From assembly GCA_017651185.1 (NCBI GenBank), contig JAGCDJ010000032.1, forward strand, positions 1 to 64,000: a stretch of 64,000 nt of DNA, read 5' to 3'. The translations under genes were made by a program, and so were the position numbers. The stretch comes from Bacteroidales bacterium (lineage in GTDB: Bacteria; Bacteroidota; Bacteroidia; Bacteroidales; ML635J-15). The notes under the pieces are model-generated. The model searched no databases, was not told the DNA's origin, and saw only the letters and a list, made by a program, of their open reading frames with translations. This document shows positions 41,822-49,517 of this stretch, piece after piece; positions within the stretch are counted from its first letter, which is position 1, and each line of letters opens with the position of its first letter.

Positions 41822-44365
41822 CTATCCGCACTTGGAGTATCCGCAACTGGTGCATTTCACGCAACCGTCCTGATATACTAGCGTGCCTTTTTGTCCGCAA
41901 CTTGGGCATGCCTGCGAATTGTCAACGCTTGTGCCGTCGGGAATGTAACGCTTCAATGCTCGTGCCACGCCTGCCTTCCATGTGTTGATGTTGTCGCTCA
42001 ACTGCAAAGAGGTAACAAGTTTTACAACCTTGTCGATTTCCATGCCGTGACGCAATACTCCCGATATAAGTTTCGCATAGTTCCAGTATTCCGAATCGAA
42101 TATGTGCGACAGACCTTCGAAAGTGGTTACGTAATTGTACTTGTTCTTATATTGGAAGTCGTACCTTGTCGTGCCATTCTGTAGCGGAACCTTTACGATG
42201 TAGCCGTGAGTGATGGATTTAGGTATATTCAGCACATCGTCCTCGACACGACCAGTGAATATTTCGTATGGAGAACCATTTACCAAACCTATGAACGCAA
42301 TCCAGTTTTCGTTCTTGTTGCTGAACCTTACAATGTCGGCATCAAGCACTTTCGGACGCTCGTGGACAGTTGCAGGTTTTTCTTCCTTGCTGTCGTTCTT
42401 CTTGGCATCAACCAGCACGCCGCTGCGTGAACCGTCGCGGTAAACTGTAACGCCCTTGCAACCGCTCTTCCATGCTTCCATGTAGCATTCTGCAACCACA
42501 TCGGCCGAAATGTTGTTTGGCATATTGATTGTCACCGAAATGCTATGGTCAACCCATTTCTGGATTGCACCTTGCATACGTACCTTGTTAATATAGTCGA
42601 TGTCGTTGGCGGTTGCCATGTTGTATGGCGACTTCGCAACAATCTTCTCCACTTCTTCCTCTGGCAATTTCATCACATCGTCGACATTGTAGCCGTTGAC
42701 TTTCAACCAATCTACAAACTTGTGATGGTAAACGATGTATTCTTCGAACTTCTCGCCAGTATCTGGGTCAACGTAATCAACATGCGATTCGGGGTCGTTC
42801 GGGTTTATCTTTCTGCGGCGTTTGTAGTAAACCTTGAATACTGGTTCAATTCCCGATGTGGTCTGTGTCATGATGCTGGTGGTGCCAGTAGGCGCAATTG
42901 TTAGCATTGCGATGTTGCGGCGACCATATTTCAGCATGTCTTCATAAACTTCTGGAGCAGCGTCCTTAATTCTATTGATGAAAGGATTGTCCTTTTCGCG
43001 CTTAGCATCAAAAATTGGGAATGCTCCACGTTCCTTTGCCATCGCAACCGATGCGCGGTATGCCTCAACTGCCAATGTCCTTTGAACTTCAACAGCGAAA
43101 GCATTTGCCTCGTCGGAACTGTAACGCATGTTTAGGGCAGCAATCATGTCGCCCTCGGCAGTAATGCCTATACCCATGCGGCGACCACGTACTGCCTTGT
43201 CGTGAATCTTTTCCCACAGGTGGCGCTCCACATGCTTGATTTCCTCGTCCTCGGGGTCGGTATCTATCTTGGCAAGTATCGAATCTATCTTTTCGAGTTC
43301 AAGGTCGATGATGTCGTCCATCATTCGCGCTGCATAGTGGACATGTTCCTTGAACTTGTCGAAATTGAACTTTGCCTTGGGTGTAAACGGATTTTCAACA
43401 TACGAATAAAGGTTCAATGCGAGCAGTCGGCACGAATCGTAGGGGCAAAGCGGAATTTCGCCGCAGGGATTTGTCGAGACCGTCTTGTATCCAAGGTCTG
43501 CGTAGCAGTCGGGAATAGATTCCCTAATTATTGTATCCCAGAAAAGTATGCCCGGTTCTGCCGACGACCATGCGTTGTGGACGATTTTTTTCCAAATCTT
43601 GTCTGGGTCAACTGTCTTGACATATTTCGGATTGTCGGAATCGACAGGATACTGCTGCACGAAATCGCGGTGTTCGAGGACTGCCTTCATAAAATCGTCA
43701 GTAATCTTTACCGAAATGTTCGCTCCGGTAACCTTTCCTGCGATGAGTTTTGCGTCAATGAAATCCTCGCTGTCGGGGTGCTTTATCGAGACGCTGAGCA
43801 TCAGCGCACCGCGTCTGCCGTCCTGGGCAACCTCGCGGGTGGTGTTGGAGTAGCGTTCCATAAAGGGAACAATACCAGTGGAAGTGAGAGCCGAGTTTTT
43901 CACAGGCGAACCTGCTGGACGAAGGTGTGAAAGGTCGTGACCAACGCCTCCGCGGCGCTTCATGAGTTGCACTTGCTCCTCGTCGATACGCATAACGCCG
44001 CCGTATGAATCGGTAAGGCCTTCGTTGCCGATTACAAAGCAATTCGACAGCGAAACAATCTGCCTGGTGTTGCCGATTCCCGACATAGGACCACCTTGCG
44101 GAACAATGTACTTGAAGTGCTTGAGCAGGTCGAAGAAAACCTTCTCGTCAACAGGATTTGCATAATTCTTTTCGATTCGCGCAAGTTCCGATGCTATGCG
44201 ATGGTGCATATCGTCGGGTGTCTGTTCGTACAAATTGCCGTCCGAATCCTTCAAGGCGTATTTCGACAGCCATACACGGGCTGCAAGCTGATCGCTTTCG
44301 AAATATTTTTCTGATGCTTTCTGCGCATCGTCCATTTTGTAAGTCTTCTTTTCTTCCATTTCCAC
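41822..44365 (-). CDS. nrdJ: Adenosylcobalamin-dependent (class II) ribonucleotide reductase
   Basis: An 847-residue NrdJ that reduces ribonucleotides to deoxyribonucleotides with vitamin B12 coenzyme, independently of oxygen. It shows RRGGVGHDLSHLRPAGSPV (substrate site), STNPCGEIPLCPYDSC with the active-site Cys, GRRMGIGITAEGDM, and the APTGTTSIMTQTTSGIEP loop. A C-terminal region ends in a zinc-ribbon-like CPSCGQKG...CVKCTSCG, which carries the cysteines that re-reduce the active site. No ATP-cone is seen at the N-terminus. No NrdB-type radical subunit is adjacent, as expected for class II. It is monocistronic with its own terminator. Confidence 0.95.
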   Translation of the reverse strand: MEMEEKKTYKMDDAQKASEKYFESDQLAARVWLSKYALKDSDGNLYEQTPDDMHHRIASELARIEKNYANPVDEKVFFDLLKHFKYIVPQGGPMSGIGNTRQIVSLSNCFVIGNEGLTDSYGGVMRIDEEQVQLMKRRGGVGHDLSHLRPAGSPVKNSALTSTGIVPFMERYSNTTREVAQDGRRGALMLSVSIKHPDSEDFIDAKLIAGKVTGANISVKITDDFMKAVLEHRDFVQQYPVDSDNPKYVKTVDPDKIWKKIVHNAWSSAEPGILFWDTIIRESIPDCYADLGYKTVSTNPCGEIPLCPYDSCRLLALNLYSYVENPFTPKAKFNFDKFKEHVHYAARMMDDIIDLELEKIDSILAKIDTDPEDEEIKHVERHLWEKIHDKAVRGRRMGIGITAEGDMIAALNMRYSSDEANAFAVEVQRTLAVEAYRASVAMAKERGAFPIFDAKREKDNPFINRIKDAAPEVYEDMLKYGRRNIAMLTIAPTGTTSIMTQTTSGIEPVFKVYYKRRRKINPNDPESHVDYVDPDTGEKFEEYIVYHHKFVDWLKVNGYNVDDVMKLPEEEVEKIVAKSPYNMATANDIDYINKVRMQGAIQKWVDHSISVTINMPNNISADVVAECYMEAWKSGCKGVTVYRDGSRSGVLVDAKKNDSKEEKPATVHERPKVLDADIVRFSNKNENWIAFIGLVNGSPYEIFTGRVEDDVLNIPKSITHGYIVKVPLQNGTTRYDFQYKNKYNYVTTFEGLSHIFDSEYWNYAKLISGVLRHGMEIDKVVKLVTSLQLSDNINTWKAGVARALKRYIPDGTSVDNSQACPSCGQKGTLVYQDGCVKCTSCGYSKCG

Positions 44366-44703
44366 TTGTATTTTGGGAGTGTAAAATTACAAATAATAGA
44401 GGCTGATGTTTTTTGATGTTATTAACAAGCCTGTTTCCATTATTTGAAAAGCATGGTTAATAAATTGAAATTCAAATATTTGTAAAGAAAATAGAGTATT
44501 CTGTGCTAAAAATATCAACAAGCGCAAACTCTTGATTTTTCAAGGTGCAAGGCAGATTGAAAATTTTTTTTTAACAAGCAAAACATGGGAATATAATACG
44601 ACGTTCTATTCTCTGCTGAAAATCAATGCATAAAAGAATAATGAAGTTTTTTTGAAAAAAGAAATCAACAATAAAAAAGGGTATTTTTTTCGTTTCTAGA
44701 AAA
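44366..44703. other. Gene-free AT-rich spacer upstream of nrdJ
   Basis: A 338-bp gap between the TonB-dependent receptor end and the nrdJ start, both on the minus strand. It is strongly AT-rich with A- and T-runs. I found no B12-box-like element, tRNA, convincing hairpin or small gene. It should contain the nrdJ promoter, but no clean TAnnTTTG could be placed. Confidence 0.5.
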
Positions 44704-47037
44704 TCATTTCCCACCGAAATACACCTTGTACGAGAACGAAGCCAAGAATGGGAAATAACTTACCTGATACAATTTCAACGCTGATGAATTGCTGTCTGCA
44801 CTAGGATATAAGAAATAGTCGTAAGGCGTATTATTGTAGTAATAGAAGAACGGATTCTGACGGAAATACGCATTGTAAATACTGAAACTCCATGCAGCAT
44901 CGCGGCCTTTCTTGGTTTTGTATTCGTATGTAAGCGCAATGTCAAGACGATGGTAGTCCTTCATTCTGCCACTGTTGCGCTCGCCATATATTAGACATTC
45001 GTACATATACAGTTCGCCGTCCTCAGTAATTGCAGGCACATATTGCTTGCCTAATGCCGGTGTATAAGGCAATCCAGTCTGATATGTCCACGTTGCACTT
45101 AACGTGAATTTCTCGTTTATCCTGTAGTTGGCTGCAATGTTGAAATTGTGCGGACGGTCAAAGTCGTATGGAAATTCTTCTCCATCGTTTATGTTGGCGT
45201 ATTTCCTAAACGACCTAGCATACGAATAACTTACAAATCCCGTGAACCTTCCTGCCTTCTTGCGAAGCAAAAATTCAACTCCGTATGCACGACCTATTCC
45301 TCCAGTCTCGACCTTGGCTGTCCAGTTGTCGTCGCCAACGAAATTGGTAAAGCCGTCCTTGTAGGTTGCGAGGTCGGTTGAGGCCTTGTAGTAGCCGCCT
45401 ATTGTCATCGACAGTTTTCCGCCTAGGAAATCGCTTTCCCATTCGGCAGAGTACTGCGTTACCTTTGCTGGATTTATATTTCCGCCAGATGGTATCCAAA
45501 CCTCGTTGTTCATTATGCTTCCAGACGTAAATACCAGATGTGAATACTGGGTTGCTTTCATGTAGCTCATACTTAACCTATGATTGGGCGAAAATCCAAA
45601 TGTCAGTGAGGCTCTTGGTTCAAGCGAAAAGTCGCTATATGTTTTCGACATTATCCCGTTGCCTCTCACTCCTAATGTAACGCTCGAATATTTCAGGAAC
45701 TGCAAACTAGTGGACAAATATGCAAAGACGGCAGGTCGGCGTATGCTGTTTTTCTGCTCAAAGTTGTAAGTCGGCAAGAATGACTGATATTCTCCCTGCA
45801 AACCTGCCTCCATATTCCAGAACTTGAAAAAGTCGTGCTTTACCGATACATCAAGCATTGTTACGTCAAGCGACGAAAGGAAACGATTCCTAATGTCTGG
45901 AAGAGTATCGTTATCTTGTTTTATTCTGTAACCGGTTTTCAGTCTGTAACGCGAATGTGAAATGCCAGCCGACAGGAATGTCTTGCTGCCAAGTATGCGC
46001 TTGTACTGTGCCGATGCCATTACATTGCCCCACATATAACCAAGACGGAACTGCTGTGTATCCTCAAATTTAGTAGGTTTTTTGCTTCTTAGCCCCAAGT
46101 AGTCGTCACCGATATAGAAATTTACGGTTAACTTGTCCTTGTCGGTCGGACTCCACGAAAATTTTCCGTTGAGGTCGTAAAAACCATATCCGATAAGATA
46201 ATTTTGGTCGGCTAACGAAGATGTGAGAAGCAACCATGCCCCCACCATCGTCTTTCGTGCGCATACTATATAACTTGAATTTTTCAGTCCTGCCGGACCT
46301 TCTGCGGTAGCCGAAATGTCGGTAAGTCCAACATGCAGCGAACCGCAATGCTTGTTCTTGTTGCCTTCCTTCTGTGTTATGTCAATGATTGAAGACAACT
46401 TACCGCCATATCTGGCAGGAAAACCGCCCTTGTATATGCAGATGTCGTTTATTATGTCAGGATTGAAGGTGGAGAAAAATCCGCCGAGGTGGTTTACATA
46501 GATTATCGGTACATTGTCGAACAGGTACATGTTTTCGCCCGGGTTTCCACCTCGCACATTCAAAATGCTTGTTCCTTCGCGCTGTGTGCTTATTCCGGGC
46601 AGTAGTTGCATGCCCTTGGCAATGTCGGGTTTTCCGCCCATCGATGGAAGTTCAGAAATTTCCCTTATGCTCATTTCGGAGACATTGCCTCCCGACCTTC
46701 GGCCTTGTGCCACCACAGTTACTTCGCCAAGCATCTGCTTGTCGGGCGTGAGGTCTACCCGCAACGGCAATTTTGTTGAAGCATCAATCGAAAGTCTTTT
46801 CGTAGAGTAGCCTATGAACGATATTGCAATCTCTGCTGGCAATTGTGTGTGAATACAGAAATATCCCGAATTGTCGGTAACGCTCCAACTATGCTTTGCA
46901 CTATCAACCACGTTGGCACCTATAAGCACTTCGCCAGTCTCCGAATCGGTGACTATTCCCGAAACCGATGCCTTGTTCTGGCAGATTGCTACGGCAGAAA
47001 CACAAACCAAAATCAATATTGCCAGTAGATTTTTCAT
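44704..47037 (-). CDS. TonB-dependent outer-membrane receptor
   Basis: A 777-residue receptor. A signal peptide (MKNLLAILILVCVSAVAICQ) is followed by a carboxypeptidase-regulatory-like domain (about 22-105; VSGIVTDSETGEVLIGANV). The plug domain comes next with ELPSMGGKPDIAKGMQLLPG and STQREGTSILNVRGGNPGEN, and then a 22-strand-type barrel ending SFSYKVYFGGK. It imports an unknown ligand across the outer membrane with TonB energy. Its ATG overlaps the stop of the DUF4249 gene by one base (TGATG), so the two are translationally coupled. This receptor plus DUF4249 pair is common in Bacteroidota, parallel to SusC/SusD. A short upstream in-frame ATG at 47049 is less likely. Confidence 0.9.
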   Translation of the reverse strand: MKNLLAILILVCVSAVAICQNKASVSGIVTDSETGEVLIGANVVDSAKHSWSVTDNSGYFCIHTQLPAEIAISFIGYSTKRLSIDASTKLPLRVDLTPDKQMLGEVTVVAQGRRSGGNVSEMSIREISELPSMGGKPDIAKGMQLLPGISTQREGTSILNVRGGNPGENMYLFDNVPIIYVNHLGGFFSTFNPDIINDICIYKGGFPARYGGKLSSIIDITQKEGNKNKHCGSLHVGLTDISATAEGPAGLKNSSYIVCARKTMVGAWLLLTSSLADQNYLIGYGFYDLNGKFSWSPTDKDKLTVNFYIGDDYLGLRSKKPTKFEDTQQFRLGYMWGNVMASAQYKRILGSKTFLSAGISHSRYRLKTGYRIKQDNDTLPDIRNRFLSSLDVTMLDVSVKHDFFKFWNMEAGLQGEYQSFLPTYNFEQKNSIRRPAVFAYLSTSLQFLKYSSVTLGVRGNGIMSKTYSDFSLEPRASLTFGFSPNHRLSMSYMKATQYSHLVFTSGSIMNNEVWIPSGGNINPAKVTQYSAEWESDFLGGKLSMTIGGYYKASTDLATYKDGFTNFVGDDNWTAKVETGGIGRAYGVEFLLRKKAGRFTGFVSYSYARSFRKYANINDGEEFPYDFDRPHNFNIAANYRINEKFTLSATWTYQTGLPYTPALGKQYVPAITEDGELYMYECLIYGERNSGRMKDYHRLDIALTYEYKTKKGRDAAWSFSIYNAYFRQNPFFYYYNNTPYDYFLYPSADSNSSALKLYQVSYFPFLASFSYKVYFGGK

Positions 47038-47942
47038 CAATATAAGCAATCGGGTGGATAAACTGTGTCAACATATTCGGTATATGCGGCAAAGACACCG
47101 TAACCGTTTTCTACGTTTGAGTAAGCATTGAACATTACAGGATTGTCGACAATTCCATCGGAATAGCGACCTTCGGTATAAAGGTAGTGCATTCGTGTGA
47201 ACTTGTAGTAGTTCTCGTCAACTGTACGAAACCGAACCAATATTGGACGATACATAAATTTGCCACCTGCCCAGCCATGAGTAGCTGGCATGAATTTCAA
47301 ATTTACAGAAAATTGATCCCCCGATGCCAATTCGTTCGAAAACAATGGCAAAGGCAAACCTTCATTCTTGATAATCGGGTCGGTTATGTCCATAAGAAAT
47401 GTCCCACCATAATAATCTGTTCCTTCGATTGTATAAATCTTTATCTCGTAATATTTCCGCCGATTATCAACATTACTAATAGTGGTTTTAATACCCTGCA
47501 ATACTTCTCCATAATCATCCACACCCGCATTTTCTGTATATTCGAATCCTAGCGGTATTTCCTTATGCGGCACTACACAACTGCACTTTGCCGTATCGCC
47601 ATTGTATGCAACCACACATTCGAGACTGTCGTTTTCGCTGGCAGTAACCGTAGATGCATAATAGCCGTCTCCTTCGTAGCTTAATGTTTCTGCAAGACAA
47701 CCGTTAACGTACAAAAGGACTTCTGCATTATCCACAAAATGAAGCACTGAGTCGTTGATATTTCCTGTAAGTGACACGTTCACCACCAACGGTTCACCTG
47801 CCTTTACAATGGAGTTTACCGTTATCATCTGCGGATAGTCGGGAAACTTGTCGGTCACGACCTTGCGGCAGGAGGGAAACGCCAATAGTAAAGTAGCAAT
47901 GAATAAGGTCAATATTATTAATACTCCCCGATATTTCTTCAT
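47037..47942 (-). CDS. DUF4249-family lipoprotein
   Basis: A 301-residue lipoprotein with a signal peptide ending LLLAFPSC, the Cys being the lipidation site. The mature part begins RKVVTDKFPDYPQMITVNSIVKAG and continues with beta-rich Ig-like segments (PLVVNVSLTGNIND, AEVLLYVNG, YYASTVTASENDSLECVV), as in DUF4249. Such proteins are thought to be surface-exposed partners of TonB-dependent receptors. The ligand is unknown. It lies just before the receptor gene with a 1-base overlap and has a promoter at 47964-47991. Confidence 0.82.
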   Translation of the reverse strand: MKKYRGVLIILTLFIATLLLAFPSCRKVVTDKFPDYPQMITVNSIVKAGEPLVVNVSLTGNINDSVLHFVDNAEVLLYVNGCLAETLSYEGDGYYASTVTASENDSLECVVAYNGDTAKCSCVVPHKEIPLGFEYTENAGVDDYGEVLQGIKTTISNVDNRRKYYEIKIYTIEGTDYYGGTFLMDITDPIIKNEGLPLPLFSNELASGDQFSVNLKFMPATHGWAGGKFMYRPILVRFRTVDENYYKFTRMHYLYTEGRYSDGIVDNPVMFNAYSNVENGYGVFAAYTEYVDTVYPPDCLY

Positions 47943-47963
47943 AAGCGAAACATTATTTTCGTT

Positions 47964-47991
47964 GCAAACTTAATAAATATTTAAATTTCAA
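47964..47991 (-). promoter_or_regulatory. Promoter of the DUF4249/TonB-receptor operon
   Basis: On the minus strand TAAGTTTGC (47972-47964) is a perfect -7 box. A TTG lies 16 nt upstream (47991-47989), somewhat close. The leader is about 15 nt. Confidence 0.6.
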
Positions 47992-48027
47992 CGAAAATAT
48001 TCGATAATTATTGCATACTGCTTTTCC

Positions 48028-48498
48028 TTATTGCTTTTTCTCAGCAATCTTTTCGGCTACAATCCGTGCAGCGTATGCCACATATTCCACGCAGGGACGC
48101 TTCTTGTAGAATTCGGCATTACGTGTTGAAGGTTCGGGGCAGGGACAATTTTCGTCGGGCAGTCCAAGTAGGCGACGGCAGATGATGTCACTATTTTCGG
48201 CACGGAACTTTTCGGCAAATTCCTGTACAAGTGCATAGTTGGCAGTCCGTGCTGCCTTGTCCGACGGGTCATCGGCAGGTGAGATGAAGCTGGCGCACAT
48301 CGCCATTCCGCACACTGTTCCGCACACCTCGCGCATACGGCCTATGCCTCCGCCAAACGATGCTGAAATTTTCGAGGCAAATGCTGTGTCAACGCCAAAA
48401 TCCTCGGCAAATGCCATAAATACCGCTTGCGAGCAGTTGTAACCGCTCTTGAAATACTGCACTGCCAGTGCAACCTTGTTTTCTATGTAGTTTTCCAT
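48028..48498 (-). CDS. C_GCAxxG_C_C family protein
   Basis: A 156-residue cytosolic protein with the family's spaced cysteines: GYNCSQAVFMAF, a Gly-rich SFGGGIGRMREVCGTVCGMAM, then CRRLLG and the C-terminal ENCPCPEP and RPCVEYV. The cysteines suggest a metal or iron-sulphur cofactor or a redox role; the family has no firmly established function and often occurs near redox or metal proteins. The ATG at 48498 (MENYIENKVALAVQYF) was chosen. An upstream ATG at 48519 adds a Lys-rich heptapeptide that is not part of the conserved region. It stands alone. Confidence 0.85.
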   Translation of the reverse strand: MENYIENKVALAVQYFKSGYNCSQAVFMAFAEDFGVDTAFASKISASFGGGIGRMREVCGTVCGMAMCASFISPADDPSDKAARTANYALVQEFAEKFRAENSDIICRRLLGLPDENCPCPEPSTRNAEFYKKRPCVEYVAYAARIVAEKIAEKKQ

Positions 48499-48570
48499 GT
48501 CTTTAAGTTTTTTTGTCAAACGGTCTAACTGTCTTGCGGTCTTGATGTCTGCTCAAGAGGTCTTTTGCTG

Positions 48571-48659
48571 GACTTTTTGACTGGTCTTCTGTTTGTCTGC
48601 TAGACTTTTGACTGGTCTTCTGTTTGTCTGCTAGACTTTTGACCGGTCTTCAGCAAGAC
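48571..48659. repeat. Tandem ~31-bp repeat, 2.8 copies
   Basis: The unit GACTTTTGACTGGTCTTCTG plus TTTGTCTGCTA occurs at 48571-48602 (one extra T) and 48603-48633, with a diverging partial copy at 48634-48659. Similar GACT/AGAC words occur at about 10510-10570. It lies between trmB and the C_GCAxxG gene. Confidence 0.8.
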
Positions 48660-48669
48660 TGCAAGTCAT

Positions 48670-49374
48670 TTATTCTTCCATTTCTTCTAATTCCACATTC
48701 TGTGGCAAGCGGAAGCGCAGGTACTTTATAGTTCTGTTTTCCTTGTTCCACATTTTCTCGTAGTGGGTTTTCAATGTGAGAAATCCTGTGTAATGTTCCG
48801 ATTCGTAAAGGTTCGGAGTATCGATAAGCAGCGGAAGACCGTTGTGAGCGATGATGCCCTTAGTGTATTCATATAAGGTGTCGTCATCCGTCTTTAGGTT
48901 TACAATGCCGTTGTCAATCAGGAAGTTTTGGTAGTACGACAGAAAACGCGACGACGTGAGACGCTTTTTATGCTTGCTCTTTGGTCCTAGTTGCGGGTCG
49001 GGGAAGGTTATCCATATTTCGGAAACCTCGTCCTTGCCGAAGCATTTTGGCGTAAACTCGACACGAGTACGAAGAAATGCTATGTTTTTCATTCCCATTT
49101 CCAGCGAATCGGAAGCTCCGCGCCACATTCTTGCACCTTTTATGTCAACTCCGATGAAATTTCCAGTTGGAATTTCTTTCGCCATTGCTACCGAATATTC
49201 GCCCTTTCCGCATCCTAACTCAACTGTAATTGGATTGTCGTTGTGAAAGAAATCGGAGTTCCATTTGCCCTTATGTTCAAATTCATCTGGCGTTCCGTAC
49301 ATGAGTTTCGGCTGAAACAAGTGTGGAAAGGTCTCGTTCTGTGCAAATTTGAAAAGTTTGTTCTTCTGTGACAT
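48670..49374 (-). CDS. trmB: tRNA (guanine-N7)-methyltransferase
   Basis: A 234-residue enzyme making m7G46 in tRNA. It has the SAM-binding VELGCGKGEYSVAMAKE, GVDIKGARMWRGA, and the substrate-side ITFPDPQLGPKSKHKKRLT, corresponding to the PDPWxKxRHxKRR box in the Bacteroidota form. The C-terminal part contains KTDDDTLYEYTKGI and SEHYTGFLTLKTHYEKM, where Thr/Glu contact the base. The ATG at 49374 (MSQKNKLFKFAQNE) is supported by a promoter at 49395-49403 that lies within the longer frame starting at 49398. The Glu-rich last residues (ELEEMEE) are ordinary for the family. Confidence 0.94.
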   Translation of the reverse strand: MSQKNKLFKFAQNETFPHLFQPKLMYGTPDEFEHKGKWNSDFFHNDNPITVELGCGKGEYSVAMAKEIPTGNFIGVDIKGARMWRGASDSLEMGMKNIAFLRTRVEFTPKCFGKDEVSEIWITFPDPQLGPKSKHKKRLTSSRFLSYYQNFLIDNGIVNLKTDDDTLYEYTKGIIAHNGLPLLIDTPNLYESEHYTGFLTLKTHYEKMWNKENRTIKYLRFRLPQNVELEEMEE

Positions 49375-49394
49375 ACGGTGTAATTTTTTAGGTT

Positions 49395-49403
49395 GCAAAC
49401 TTA
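49395..49403 (-). promoter_or_regulatory. -7 box of trmB
   Basis: On the minus strand TAAGTTTGC, 20 nt before the ATG at 49374. It decides the start codon because it overlaps the alternative upstream start. A TTTG lies 27 nt further up, longer than usual. Confidence 0.6.
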
Positions 49404-49455
49404 CATAAAATTTGCGTATGGCGGTTTTTTCAAAAAATCAAACTTGCAAATAATT

Positions 49456-49490
49456 ATTGGGGAATGAAAAACAAAAATTTTTATCTTTGC
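49456..49490 (+). promoter_or_regulatory. Promoter of the 767-residue EF-hand protein gene
   Basis: ATTG (49456-49459) and TATCTTTGC (49482-49490), 22 nt apart. Its leader is about 20 nt. It is divergent from the trmB promoter. Confidence 0.7.
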
Positions 49491-49517
49491 ACCCATATTA
49501 TATAATAGGAAAACTTT

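Noticed and set aside
44366..44703. Possible cobalamin riboswitch before the B12-dependent reductase gene
   Set aside because: No B12-box-like sequence or stable multi-stem structure could be found in this AT-rich gap; I could not run a covariance search.
48571..48659. CRISPR-like array
   Set aside because: The copies are directly adjacent without spacers, and no cas genes are present.
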